A stretch of DNA of 64,000 nt from Branchiostoma floridae (GCF_000003815.2 NC_049988.1:9989788-10053787); one strand, 5' to 3'; numbered from the stretch's first letter, positions 46,495 to 58,900 are shown. The notes: a model not told the origin generated them from the sequence alone. Translations and numbers: made by a program.

Positions 46495-47072
46495 TACGAG
46501 GGGCGTGCAATTAGTAATGGTGCTGACCCATTTCCCATAGCAGGAGATTAATGAAACTTGGCACAGTTATTAGTCTTTCTCTTCATAGGAATCACCCAGA
46601 GTTATGCATTTCTCCCATCGTTTGATGCAGCTCTGGACACCGATTTTGTAGGACACCCCAGGTTGGTCCTCCAACTGATGCCTCATCAATGGCACAAGAG
46701 GGACGACCAGGTCTGGGAGCTGTTTCCACAGACTTCCAGCCACGTTTGAATTCAGGATGCCAGCGTTTTACAAGGTCATATGATGGGGCATCATCACCAT
46801 AAGTTTCATTTATTTCATCAAAAGTCTTCTTTGGTGTGCGTCCTTTCAAATACAAAAACCGGATCACTGCGCGACACTCAACTGGTTCCATTTCACACCT
46901 GGTCCATTTCGCACCTGACTAAGTTCAAACACCAGTAAATCAGAAACCACAGTTCAGAGCTGTCTTTTGCAACATAACCCATAGAGATATGAATTATTAC
47001 ACATACAAAATTTCATTTAGATCAAACAACTGGAAGTGGGTCAGGACCATTACTTATTGCACGCCCCTCGTA
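46495..47072 (-). mobile_element. Internally deleted mariner-family transposon
   Basis: TACGAGGGGCGTGCAAT at the left and its mirror ATTGCACGCCCCTCGTA at the right start and end in TA, and arms pair over about 36 bp with few mismatches. It encodes the N-terminal transposase part on the minus strand. At 578 bp it is less than half of a usual 1.3 kb mariner. Confidence 0.85.
46592..46891 (-). pseudogene. Mariner transposase fragment, N-terminal helix-turn-helix region
   Basis: The frame reads MEPVECRAVIRFLYLKGRTP, then ETYGDDAPSYDLVKRWHPEF, then KRGWKSVETAPRPGRPS. This is the mariner DNA-binding pattern (I-FL-G-T, YGD-APSY-TVK-W--EFKRG, D-PR-GRP). The catalytic DDE/DDD domain is absent: after about residue 70 the frame runs through unrelated sequence to a stop. 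It is non-functional and lies in the deleted element 46495-47072. Confidence 0.85.
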
Positions 47073-48008
47073 ATTTTTACGGATCGGCGAATTTCAATCT
47101 TGCATTTGAAATATTCTCAATCAGTCAGAGGTCTGCAGCAATGACGTCGAAGTCACCCTGTTTTGCACGACAGAGCGGCGCCAGACACTTAATGGGCTGG
47201 GAAATTATTGACTTTTGACTTTCCTTCATCAAAGTATCGGGAGAAGATGAGTCAAGCTGGTAGATCAAAGCTTGTTCATTACTTCCGTCTGGTTACGTAA
47301 GTGCACCTGTAATTACATGTGTGTTTAGTATCAATGGATGCGTCAAACAATCGTTTACGCGGAAAACATGTGCAATCAACGTCAACTTTTATGTGAGGTT
47401 ACTGGGTTCTGGAGGACTATTACTAGTACTTCACCAGAGGTCAACATTGTAGGAGGAGTTCGAGAAAGAGAAGGAAAGGACCATAATTTCATCAGCTAAA
47501 ATGTCCCAAGCCACGCAATGTACGCGCCCAGAACATGTCATTACACCATATTTCGTATGTAAATGTCATACTTGACAATGGTAAAGTAGCTATAGTTCTA
47601 CTGGATTAACCCAATGAACTGTTCATCAAAATTCCCACAATTGTCTTACAAACAATGAAAAATACGTGACCTTAAGCGAACAATAAAAAGTCTTCGCTGG
47701 CCACTTCAAGGATTCAAGGATTAAAAGTCTAGAAAAGGCATGAAGTTGAAGGTTGGTAATATTTCAGTCTGGACACGCAGACCTCCAGTATATCTTACAT
47801 ATCCATTAAATGGAATCATTTTCAGCAACGTAATTTATAAGGATTTGAAGCGCAAGTATGCCCACCCACCCCTCACTGTTATTTCATATATCATCTTCTT
47901 ATTTTGGCAAATTGAATTCCTTCTGCGCTAGGTCCCGTTCCACCCCAGTGATATCTGGAGTTGCCTCTAATTGTTTTGGACAAGAGCGTATCACTGAACG
48001 TCGGTGGG
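47073..48008. other. Non-coding stretch without recognised genes
   Basis: No supported exon or repeat. Confidence 0.4.
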
Positions 48009-48222
48009 TACTGTAAATGCATTGAAGTTCGCCGGGGGATTTAATTTCAAGGTAGCGGGAAAATGGACTTTTCGCGATGGTTTTAAGTTCGCGGTAACAC
48101 CATAGACTGCAGTATAATACCATAATTGAAAAATGTTCCCGGTGGTTTTAAGTTCGCGGTGAAGTGGTCACCGCAAAAGCCGGAAACATTAGTCAATCGC
48201 GAACATTTCTGCATTTACAGTA
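48009..48222. mobile_element. TIR element, CTGTAAATGCAG family, copy 2
   Basis: TA-CTGTAAATGC at the left and GCATTTACAG-TA at the right. The body is the reverse complement of 21119-21326 in word order (ACACCATAGACTGCAGTATA, AAGTTCGCGGTGAAGTGGTC). It is non-coding. Confidence 0.85.
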
Positions 48223-49257
48223 TTATTGCAAAACGTGCAGCTATATATAGACCATGAGAACAATAGCCTACACAATAATATCCATCAATAGCCGTTTTAG
48301 TACAAGATGGGAATATTCCGCAAAATACGTTTTAAGGACAGCGCTTAAGACACTTAGGGTTTCCCTCAACTTCAATTATATCAGTCATCGTCTCTAAATT
48401 CCCTTTAGTATGTAATAGATTCTCTTTAGTATGTAATCTTTTAGTCTGTACGAGTGTAACAAACTCTGTTGTCCGGGGCTTTAACTGGCCCCTCCCCATG
48501 GATGTTGGGCGGGCTGCTATAAGCGAGATTCAATCAGGTTAGCAATCTTTCTTCAAGTCAGGTCATATTTTACTTACGATCATCTCTGCTTATGAAGTAA
48601 GCTAAATGACAGTAGTGTACTAGTAGAGATCTTCTAGGGAACCCTCATATCTAAGCATTCATTTACCATGACATAGCCCACCAGCAAATAAAAAGAAAGC
48701 ATACAATCATTCAATCATAGAACAAATTAACGGACGCCAGTGAAACCTAATATAAAACTGTGCAGGCAATGATTATACGTTTGCTAAGGAGAGTATTATC
48801 GCAAAGAAAGCCGCCCCTGAATACACCCAGTTCAGACGGTATATGTTATACCAACAAAATTCTACGATCCGGGATTTTCAGAGAGCTTGCTGCATAGAAA
48901 GTGGTGTAGGTTTCGTTCGCATAAAAATCGTAATAGTTCATGTTAAGGGAGTATTCTATGATACCTTCCATGTAATATAACCGTCGGTAAGATGTCGTAC
49001 AGGTGAACAGATGTCACCTGTAGAATCGACTGCACATTTATTTCAGAGGCAATGTCTGGGTGCCAAATTATTGCAGAAGACATCAGTCAACTCAATGCGT
49101 TGGCATTATTGGCATAATCTCCAAGCTGATGTTGTGGGTCATATTTCCATTTTTCCCTTTTGTCTTGCCCTCTTGACACGACGAATCGCTTGCACCGCAT
49201 TTTTCACTATGAAAGCTAGCGCAACATATCATGTCATACGGACTAGTATATATTTAC
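48223..49257. other. Non-coding stretch with one interspersed repeat
   Basis: Positions 48450-48555 are the uninterrupted version of the repeat split at 16825-16895 and 17855-17905. No exon is supported. Confidence 0.45.
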
Positions 49258-49470
49258 CTTCGCCAAGAAGGTTATATTTTGGGTAGCTTTTGTATATGTG
49301 TGCGTGTTTGTGTGTTTGTAGAAGACCAGCATAACTCGAGACGCCTGGGTGGCCTGTATGGACATTCTATACAGTATGGGCAGGTCTTGTTTTGTCTTGT
49401 TATGTGCAGAAACAATGTCTTTTCTCATATATCAGTAGATTTTAGACCACCGACAGAGATCTAGTGAAAT
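49258..49470 (+). repeat. Interspersed repeat family R1, + copy with 5' end
   Basis: CTTCGCCAAGAAGGTTATAT starts the copy, then GT-rich sequence, CAGCATAACTCGAGACGCC, TGGGTGGCCTGTATGG and GGGCAGGTCTTG. CTTCGCCAAGAAGATTATG also occurs alone at 52592, a fragment of the same 5' end. Confidence 0.55.
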
Positions 49471-49822
49471 ATATTGTCCTATTGCCTGGTTTAAATCTCT
49501 TTACGACCAGTAAACCTGATGTGGTGCCAGACGAACATAGCACGGGCCGTATCACAGTACCGTCGACATCGATATCGTATAAAAGCCCTGTGCAATCTAA
49601 AAGGCCGTCCTCGTTATAGGCTGTTGATTGTAAATGTCTCAGATTTAATGATTTCCTACGGTGTTAGGCTGGCTTCAATTTCTTCAGTTCTCACTGAATC
49701 ACCGCTGGGGCGTGAACAACACGGAGAGGGTGGCCAAGGTCGTCAGTGTTGTTCGTGTAGGAATGGCCATGCTGTGTCTGTAGTACTCTGTACTCGTTCT
49801 TGGTACCTCCGTAGAAAATGGA
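49471..49822. other. Non-coding stretch
   Basis: An open frame of 115 codons (49519-49866) runs into the TIR element at 49833 and has no known domain. Confidence 0.35.
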
Positions 49823-49832
49823 GGTTTTGCTT

Positions 49833-50000
49833 AATCTCCAAGCAGATTCCCGGTGGCATAAGATAGTAAAGGTGGCAAAGGAGTAAAGCCGGCCTATTAA
49901 AGGGAGTTAGAGGGGAGGCTGCTGGCCTCCTATGGTAGGCTATACTGACTCAAAACTCCTTGGCCAGCTTTGACGCCACAGGGAATCTGCATGAAGATTA
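49833..50000. mobile_element. TIR element, CCAAGCAGA family
   Basis: AATCTCCAAGCAGATTCCCG and GGTGGCATAAGATAGTA at the left mirror the right end (GACGCCACAGGGAATCTGC, ATGAAGATT). GGTTTTGCTT (49823-49832) and GGTATTGCTA (50001-50010) look like a diverged 10-bp target duplication. Confidence 0.75.
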
Positions 50001-50007
50001 GGTATTG

Positions 50008-50165
50008 CTATAGATCTTTCTGTCTGTGTGTTTGCTTGTGTTTACCGGTATTTTTACATGGAGTGAGTTGATATTTGGTTTGCGGGTAGGTCTGGAGAAA
50101 ACTTAAGGTCAAGGTAGATTATTGGCCCTGGTGATTTTCCTCGGTACTACAGCAGAGCGCCTGAA
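50008..50165 (+). repeat. Interspersed repeat family R1, + copy
   Basis: GTGTGTTTGCTTGTGTTTAC, then GATATTTGGTTTGCGGGTAG, GTCTGGAGAAAACTTAAGGT, CAAGGTAGATT and TTTTCCTCGGTACTACAGCA in the family order. Confidence 0.55.
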
Positions 50166-52270
50166 AATTCAGCCGCTGTTTAGCCACAAAAATGAACCTT
50201 TGAAAAACAAAACAGACAATTCACTGTTAAAGTTCTTTCTTTTTACTTTAAAGCAGGCCGTATCTACGATTTCACATTGGATTGCGATGCTGTAAATGAG
50301 GTGCTAATGTTTAACAAATACAAATAACAAACACCATTAATTGTTTACACAGTATCTTGTAAATGACAAGGGCTTTCATTTACTTCTAAAATGTCAATAA
50401 CGTTATGTGACAACTTTTCACTCAACTCAAGTAAATGTTAGGTCAATGAATATTTGACCAACTAATAACTGAATAACTAACGACCAATTAGATAAGCATC
50501 ATATGAAGATTGTTTGTAATTCAGTATTTTAAATAACCAATGGTCGCTACTCTAAGCGACGCACTCATCAGTTATTTGTGTTTTCGGCAGCCGTCTGACG
50601 TTTACTCTGGGTACGTTTCGGGTTTGATTTTTGCTTCCGACTTCATTCAGTCCGTTGTATAAATGTTTGTAGGTAAATTTGCTGTGTGATCTTTAAAATG
50701 GATCTTTAAAATCATCGTCATGATTTTCATAAATTTCGTCAGCTGTCCGATGTCAAACTCATTTACACATACTACTGATATACATATGCGTGATGCTGTA
50801 CTGAATATTTTTGTAACAGTGAGGTTTAAGCACCTAAGCAACCGATTACGCCAAAAGGCGTAATCGGTTGCGTACTGGGTTTGTGGTCTGAGGTTATTCA
50901 GGATATTGTTTCTGCCTGTTTCTACTTCTTTCTTACACGTTCGCCATGGGTCTCTTTTTTGGCTCGTCTTCACCTCACCTCACATCACCCTTTGTCACTG
51001 TTTATCTAAAGTTAACTCTGTTGGCGAAACCTTTGATGTGTAAATATAGTGAAACCCGGTTGATCCCTATGTATGAGGTAAAGATAAACATACGCTGTAC
51101 GTTACAGTTATTTCAGTAAGCTCAAAAAGGTCTGTAACAGTTACATCTGTTTATACATGGACCGCTGTACATGACATGTTCAAGCACGGTAAAGAATCAA
51201 TCACTTGTACTCAAGGCTGGACATGAAAGGATGTTTGGTGTGTTCCTGAAAGTGTTGTGCTGTGGAAAGACTGTGACAGGATGGCAGGTAGGAAGACTCT
51301 ACTGTTCCTCTGGGATAGTTACTAGTACCAAGGACGTTATATACGTCCTTGCTAGTCTTCAGTCTTCTTTCAGTTGTATGTCCTTTTAAGATAAAGGGAA
51401 ACTGTTCGGTATTTCATGCTAAATCTAAACTTTGAAATGCCAGGAACGTTTACCGTTTGTCGTTGAGTAATTGCTGTTGCATAAATCAAACTGCTCTACT
51501 GTAGTATATTAAACATAGATACATGTATATATACTCGTAGGGTATATAATCAAAGACTAGCGAACGGTGCCTTTACCATCATAGCTTTTTACTACTGCCA
51601 ATAAAACGTTATCTGTTTCAGTCCTATTTCAGTCCTCAGATCAATGCATATGCCACATTTCTTATTTGTTGCAAAACTTGTTGTTTGTCTTTTGGGTATA
51701 CAGGTGCGTTTAGCTGCGGTGTGTTTATGTCTAGTAATACTACCAATCCACGCAAATGTTCTCATCAGAAATCCAATGCTAATGCGGGTCCTTTTGATCC
51801 TCTTATAGGGGACGTATTCAACTGTGCAAATTCCACCTTTTCACAAGTTCAGCTAGCTCACGTTTTGCAACCATTGCTCGACATTGTTATGACATGCATA
51901 CTGAACATTGTATCTTCCAGGCGAACCAGTCTAGACTGGCTTACAAAGCTTATTGAGTGATAGCCAGACTCGCCATATGGTTTAAGGAGTATCAAGAAAA
52001 GCTCACCCTATGATCACAGTGTAAGGCGTGTTTATTAGAAAAATCCTTCGTCGCTAGAGAAGCTAATCGTCTCGTGTCACCCGGTCTTGCTAAACATCTC
52101 TCACAATATCGGGTTTTGTTGGTCTTGACGGCTTTCCAAGAGTTACAAATGTGTTCCATTTGGATAGACTGACTCGAAGTTGTTTGCCATTGACTTTGCT
52201 GCTCGGTGCAAGATGTTGTGTACAGTATCAAAACCCCGGACGGGATCCGGAGTCTCTATAATACTCAAAG
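50166..52270. other. Non-coding stretch without recognised genes
   Basis: Holds the perfect hairpin 50838-50871. Short open frames carry no recognised domain. Confidence 0.4.
50838..50871. repeat. Perfect 15-bp-stem hairpin, AAAA loop
   Basis: GCAACCGATTACGCC, AAAA, GGCGTAATCGGTTGC. It is isolated, with no further flanking complementarity and no T tract after it. Confidence 0.9.
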
Positions 52271-52342
52271 GCCCCCATTCCACTGGGACGGCGCTCTCAC
52301 AGAGCTAGAGAGCGCTAGCGCGCTGTCAAGTGGAATGGGGGT
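52271..52342. repeat. Short inverted repeat, CCCCCATTCCACT arms
   Basis: GCCCCCATTCCACTGGGAC mirrors GTCAAGTGGAATGGGGG. The loop itself contains AGAGCGCTAGCGCGCT. A related single end (AGTAGAATGGGGGCCTTA) occurs near 58525. Confidence 0.7.
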
Positions 52343-53358
52343 ATAAACAGATTGAAAAGCGCCCCTGTGTACGTGCGTACCAAATTGTCTACAATCTCTG
52401 CTCTAGTTCCAGTCACGGATTGTCGAGATCTGTGTTTTCTTACTCATCACTCCCCAAGTCTCGCGAGACCTCACGAGACACTTACCTTGGAGGATTCACA
52501 AGTATGCTGGAAGTTTTCACAATTGACATTCAATCGTCTCAGTCGGACCGACCGCTCGGTCGAATTTCTTTCAAGTCATCTCTCGTTACCTTCGCCAAGA
52601 AGATTATGTTTTCTAACGAGATATGATGGGATCTAGTCTGAATTTAACTCAATCCTCGCGCAATTGCTGACGGAGAGTGGGATGATGAGCTTGTTCCTTT
52701 ACATAATTGTCAGACTCAAACGCACATGCCGCCTGTCTGACTGCATATACACGTGACATATGACGCACAGTTGTAAAGGCGACGACCATTCGAACAGTTC
52801 GTAATTATCAAGCTAACCATATAATTCATTATGGTGGCGATTGCAGTCTGTACACATAAGGTCTCGTGAAATAATTTTTACTTGATTATCAACATATCTG
52901 AAGAAAAATAACTTCTCAGTTGCGTAGTTTCCAGTTGACGGTCAGTCTTACGTCAAGTCTGAATGTTTAGAACCATATCTCATACCACGTTTATATCCTT
53001 TGACATAATTGTAGGGCATGATTGTGGAACATACGACGTCAGAGTCATTTTTGGCACTTTCGGGCGTGACCTCTAAGTGGCTCCGTGGGACAAATTGTGG
53101 CTCCCGGGGGCATTTTAGGGCCCTGCTGGTTACCGGGTTGAATTTATTATTAATTAAGTCGAACTTAAAATGAACCCGGGACCCGGTAACAGATAGACTC
53201 CGTGACCTACCCGTGAGGATCACCATAGGTTACCCACCGGTATCCGGCAGTCCACTGGAGTGGCTTCGGTGCCCGGCCGGGATTACAACCCTGACGGACA
53301 CCGGTGCAACGGGGACCTAAGCCTAAGCAAGGGTTTTGATTGCATTTTGTCTCTCCTG
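52343..53358. other. Non-coding stretch
   Basis: An imperfect inverted repeat lies at 53128-53191 (GGTTACCGGGTTGAATTT and GAACCCGGGACCCGGTAAC). A minus-strand open frame at 52948-53226 overlaps it and has no recognised domain. Confidence 0.4.
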
Positions 53359-53573
53359 ATAGAGTCGATTCCGAGGCACCGTGTGGGTTTTTTGATGACA
53401 TTTGTAATATTTTCCAATCATTGTCAAATAATTATAAATTGTTATGAATATTAATAATTACTTAGAAAAAAAGGAAAACCATGTAATGTACATTAGAAAT
53501 ACATACAAAGATTTCAAATGAAATGTAAACAATGGCAACAAACATCCGCGCGGTGACTTGGAATCGACTCTAT
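53359..53573. mobile_element. TIR element, ATAGAGTCGATTCC ends
   Basis: ATAGAGTCGATTCCGAGGCA at the left mirrors GTGACTTGGAATCGACTCTA at the right over about 30 bp with mismatches. The centre is A/T-rich and non-coding. Confidence 0.6.
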
Positions 53574-53924
53574 GATGCAAAACATGGTTCCTCCATGGAA
53601 AAAAAGTAGGAAAGTAAGACTGGCAGGTTCTACGTAAACATGCTTGTTTTCACATCCAATTATGTTAAATGCGCATGGCGCAAAACCCGACAATGAACGT
53701 GTTGTCCAGACATGGACATGCATGAAGTATGACCTATTTTCGTCGCGCCTCTGGCACAGAAAACAACAGGTGTCTGCGCCACGCGGCTTTTGACTGCCGG
53801 AACTAAAGCCGGGACGGAAGCAGACGGGCTTTGCCCTAAGGACAGGGGCATTTATCTTCATGCAGATGAATGACTTGTTTTAGTTCGTCTACTAGTATTT
53901 TCTTGTTTCCATCACAGATAAGTC
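53574..53924. other. Non-coding stretch
   Basis: A Cys-rich minus-strand open frame (53514-53861) has no recognised domain and overlaps the TIR element. Confidence 0.35.
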
Positions 53925-54115
53925 TTGTTTTGGGAGTGTTTGTTTGTGTATCAGTGTGGACAGCATAACTAGAGAATTCAGAGATGGATTTATATGATAT
54001 TTGTTAGGTGGGTAGGGGTCGAGAATACGAAAGTCAAGTTCGATAACGGTCTTCCTGGCGGCGTTTTACGGTACTACAGTGGGGCGTTAGCTCTTGATAT
54101 CTCGTGTTCTGGACT
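53925..54115 (+). repeat. Interspersed repeat family R1, + copy
   Basis: GTTTGTTTGTGTATCAGTG, GACAGCATAACTAGAGAATT, GATGGATTTATATGATATT, GGTGGGTAGGGGTCGAG and TACGGTACTACAGTGGGGCG follow the family order. Confidence 0.55.
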
Positions 54116-55555
54116 TGCATTGGTCGTGATTGACGAAAGATAGCTCTTGGTGAGAGTAAGAAAGAGAGTAAGTGATGTAGGTTTGGGTCCCCTATCGCCT
54201 TTTTAGGCCGGTTTTGTTTGAGACTTTATTTTGTATGTCTTTAACAATACGGGTGCATAATCAGTGACCTGGCGTCTCTTGCCTGCCCTATACCACTCTG
54301 AATGTTTAGGCATACTGTTCAGTTGAAATTGTACTTTATAATATCACCCCTCGTTCTTTTTTCAAGTAGGATCTTGAAACGTTATGGACTTGGATCCTCA
54401 TTCAAGTCCACTGTGGAATACTCTATGAGATCTAACAGATGGGCCAGAGTTGACAATGCCATTGAAAACCGTTGTGAGGTGACGCACGTGGGCATATAAC
54501 ACTTTAAACCCGTCATTCATTACCGCAATGTTAACATTCGACAAACGGCTTTTATAAAGGATTCTTCCCGAGTTCAACGACCCAGTACAAAAGGATACTG
54601 ACCTTGTTGCTGAGCGGTTTAGAACATGTACCAGGCCCTGGAGGATATGTTAATTAGTCCTAAGGGGATATGTTCATTGTCATTAGTGTTATCAGACAGT
54701 GCTATGGGTCATTATAATCTATCGGTTCATCCAATTCCGAGTTATGTTTACACAGACTACAGATCGCATTTCGTAAACAAGAGAAAGAAGATATTTCTCA
54801 CGACCCAGGTGAACCAAAGGTCCGTTTTTGCCCCGTGTGGTCTACATGCAGCATGGTGTGATTCGGACGGGATTTAGACCTAGTCCTGTAGATTTAGAAG
54901 TAGATAAGGCTAACCAAGTAGGCCAAGGTTCGATCCTTTGGGGACATTCAGGCTCGCAGAACATCTGACTCATATATCCTGCTTCGTGAGAATGTAGCAA
55001 ACATAACGTTATCTCAGTTAATTTCGTTCCGATAGGACAGAAATTCTATGTAATCTAGTTAAGCCCATAGTTTCTGACTAAAGCCAGACGCCATTATTTT
55101 GTTTTTCATTTCTATAAAAGATTTTCACATTCATTTTTGTATTTAAAGTGGTTATATCCTGCTAATTCAGCGTAATGATTATAGTTGTAGATTCTCAACT
55201 GGCATACTGGACGCATTTCAGATCTCAGTACACACACGAGTTTTCATGTTGGGACTTTGTCATGATTACATGATACATTAGGAACGCGTCTTTTGGCGCC
55301 TTAATCTTACACTGTCAGCGTTTTATCAAATCAGACGTCGGTCATTGCCTCTTGAGTGGCACTTGTGCGATAGATATGTGATTGAATGAATAAAGTCCAG
55401 AATGTGGAAACACTTGAACTCTGTATTCGCCATCTAGGGTATCACAGGTGCACGAACCAAACTTTGAAAGACCACACCCCAAACTGTAAAAAAAAGGTCA
55501 AAGTCCAAAACATGGCCATTTGAACACTGAACTCCTAGGTAGGAACATTTCATAG
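54116..55555. other. Non-coding stretch without recognised genes
   Basis: No supported exon or repeat. Confidence 0.4.
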
Positions 55556-55599
55556 CTCATAATTTTCTATGTTGGTGTTCTCTTGTGAGAGTTTGTTTC

Positions 55600-55857
55600 C
55601 TCAGACGTGGAAAACCCACGTGCCGTGTTGTCCTCTCCACCCGTCAATCAATCAAGCGGCACAGATCACGTGGTCTCCACCCGGGGCCTGTAAGTGGGCG
55701 GACGTGGCCTCGGCCTAGTTCCGAGCGGGGCGCGAAGGGAGTACTGCCGACTGACGAGGAGTCATGTGGGGATAGCCTCGGAGTAGTACACAAGCCAGTG
55801 TTTCTGTACTCACCATGCCGTCTGCTTTCTGTTGACAGAATTGAAGACACGGGGACC
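55600..55857 (+). promoter_or_regulatory. CpG-rich promoter-like region
   Basis: GC- and CpG-rich compared with the AT-rich surroundings, with two CACGTG E-boxes (55616-55621 and 55667-55672). It lies just before the signal-peptide exon at 55866. TTTCTGTTGACAG at 55827-55839 could be the acceptor of a 5' untranslated intron. The promoter role is inference. Confidence 0.4.
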
Positions 55858-55865
55858 ATGATGAG

Positions 55866-55905
55866 ATGGGCCGTGCACTAGTGCTGGCTGCCATGTGCCT
55901 AGCAG
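55866..55905 (+). CDS. Signal-peptide first exon of an unrecognised secreted or membrane protein
   Basis: ATG at 55866 (G at -3 and +4) opens 13 codons, MGRALVLAAMCLA, then GCAG|GTAAGAC, a strong phase-1 donor. A short hydrophobic first exon with a phase-1 end is the usual arrangement for secreted and membrane proteins, as in the mucin-like (2769) and RAMP-like (28011) genes here. An upstream ATG pair at 55858/55861 opens an overlapping 7-codon frame (MMRWAVH). No further exon could be assigned before 64000, so the gene probably continues to the right. The family is unknown. Confidence 0.5.
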
Positions 55906-58900
55906 GTAAGACATTCTTCTACACCCTGTAATATCTTATCCCCAAGTACATATGTCCGTGCATCTCAGCGGTTGCTTAGAAGGGAGTGCTACCGTGTGTT
56001 TAAGTGCATTTGGCATGTTTGGCACAGTTTGCAGGTGATTAGACACAGACAGCCCGCATGCATACCGTCTTCAGCGAACCGTTTTCATTTCCAAGTCCAC
56101 CCGCACGAAATGCTTGGCAAGATTACCCCCATTTACAACATAGATGGCGCTCCATAGATACATAGATAGCTATCGTGACACACCCTGTTCGTTTGCTCAC
56201 ACGATTGCGCAAAGTCAACATCAAATAGCCGACATGCTGTCGTTCAACAAACCCAAGTACACCGCTGGCGGTTTGTGTTGGATCAGTCGCGGTGTACCGC
56301 CACTATTCAAAGCCATAGTCGCACTCGTTTCTAAGGACCTAGGGGAACGCCATTATGATTTAAGCTATTAGTCTTACGTTCTATACAGGCCATTGATTTG
56401 TGTGTATATTTGATTTAAAGCTACCAGCAATAATGAACTAGAAGACGGCAAACGTAACTTCCGACCCCAAGCTTGCGACAGGGAGCAAACAAAGTTGTTC
56501 TGCTGACGTGACATGTCTCAATCTCGCATGTTATACGTGCATTCATATAATATCATAACAATAGGGAATTCCAACATCACTGTCGTTAAATGTCCTTAAA
56601 GACATTGGCTATATCTAAGACACGTTAGGGTGTGTAGCGTAACACTCTTATACAGTAAACAGCGCTTACCCATACATGTAAGTATCTCCTCGTAACATAT
56701 TAAAACTCGTGTATCTACATTTCAGGACTGCGAACTTTATCCGCTCGTATATACCTTACCAACAAACCCTTTAGCTAGTTTGTAGTGTATGAAAGAGGAT
56801 TTAACGCACATACATAAGTTAGGCCACATTGTGCGGTATTTAATGTTGTTCTCAGTAAGTATACCTCACCGTGGTATCGGACTACAGCCCCATATCGATC
56901 GAACCAAGGTTCAGCCTACGCTGACAACAAATTGTAGCTCGGTATTGATTCAATTCTGAGAATTCTCATACTCCTGACATGCGATCTATGGAAGCAGAAG
57001 AAAATCAGCTGATGTCATGTAACAATGCATATCAATTGTTGTATATCTAGTCTATTGATACCTAAGCCCATGTTATGTGGTAGTGGGTCAATTACAATGT
57101 CACTGTAATACATAAAATCCCTGTAATAAAAGCTGTTCAGTTCAATCCGTTTCTATTAAAATCGCCAGACTTGTAAAGGTTGTAAAAGCAAAAGCACGTT
57201 TCGAAATTATTTTTACGCTTGACAATAATCTAATATATCAATAATGATTTATTTCTATTTCTTTGAAACAAATTCCTCTCCGGTATTACGAAATGAGGCA
57301 TAGTAATGCGCGCGACAGTAATTGAATAGAAAGTCACCCAATTAAAGGGATTTTTCATGTGTCTCGCATCTTTCCTTCAGATAATGAATATATGAACGAA
57401 CCAACAGCACAAGGGTTACCCTAACTGTACATCATGAACCGAGACTCATTAATTACCGAGAATCTATTGTCGTTGTTCGTCGCTTTGCCGCCGTTTCAAC
57501 GTCGTTAGACTGTCTGAGAAAGAAAGACACGTTTCCCATCGTTCACGGTTCACTGTGCTTGGTCGTTACTGGAAGTACTGTCGGCATCCCACAGCGCCTT
57601 CCATGATTGTACAATTAGTTCCACAACACGATGACAAACTGTCATTATCATGAAGAATTTGAACTTTTCGCCAACCAAAATCATCGCCAACATTAGATTC
57701 ACCGGAATTTACGACTGAATGAATTGCTCAATCCTAAAGCTCTCTGGCTCAATCGTTCTGGCAATTAGGGACTTATGCACTTGTGACGTCAGCAAAGGGT
57801 GAAAGGTCACAGGAAGTCAATATCGCCTCCCGTCCCGGTTGAGAGAAGGTTGTTGCGCCACGATGTAGATGGCCTCCTTTATTCATCAGTCTAAAATTCC
57901 AGTGAGTCAAATGTTTTAGAGTTAGTTTTCGAACAGTTTTAGTTCTCCATAATGTAATTTACCGACTCAAAACATGAATATATGGAAAAGAGTCCTGTAT
58001 TAAAAATCTTTGTTTCTCTCTCTCTTTGAAAATGGCGATACGAAAACAACAACTCGGGATCAGGCCATATGGAACCTTTTAATGACCCGCCCTAGAAAAC
58101 AGTAAGCCATCCTCTGGAAAACAGGACTAACCTGGAAAGTCTTGTCAACAGCTCTTTTCTCTAGTGGTCGCAAAAATGCGGCTCGCTTCTCTGCACTCGG
58201 TTCCAGATGATCTTTGACCTTCCTCTAGGCGCAAACGACTAGCCTCCATAGCAGGCTTTCGGAGGCTACTAATACGACCACGGGCTGAAGGCGATAGGCG
58301 CGTGGTGTAGCATCCATTTACACTATTTACTGCACCCCATTTTTACTCAGGCGCCGACCCCGCTGTGACTAAACTTGGACGATCGCTCAACGAATTCCAT
58401 AGATTATAAACCTCTTCTTATCCTCTGCATTTAATTGTCTCTCTAGTCAAATACCAATTATGACGTCAAGGGTTGTACAAATCCAATTTCGGTCGCAAGG
58501 AGGTCACCGAGCGATTGCAATCTAGTAGAATGGGGGCCTTACGGCGCTTGGAGGGACTTGTTACAAGTTTATGTACCAGCCATACATACATGCCCCCCTG
58601 AGGACACGATAATGTGGGCGGGAGAACCACTTCTCGTGATCGCAATGCGGCGAAGCCCTAGCTGTAAAACACGGGTGTCGGGTTTCCAGACCTGCATGCT
58701 TTCCATCTTTGACATAGCCATGTTTCCTTTAGCTTTGCGGGAGTCCTGCAGGGCCATTCCTCGGTCAAGCATCGGATTCAACGATTATGTAACCGCCCTA
58801 TAACACAAGGGAGTTCTTTGTGTATGTGTGTGTACTCTCCAAGCAGAGGTGGGATGGGGGAGCGTTAGTCTGTATGTGTTATAACATCTTATGATGTATT

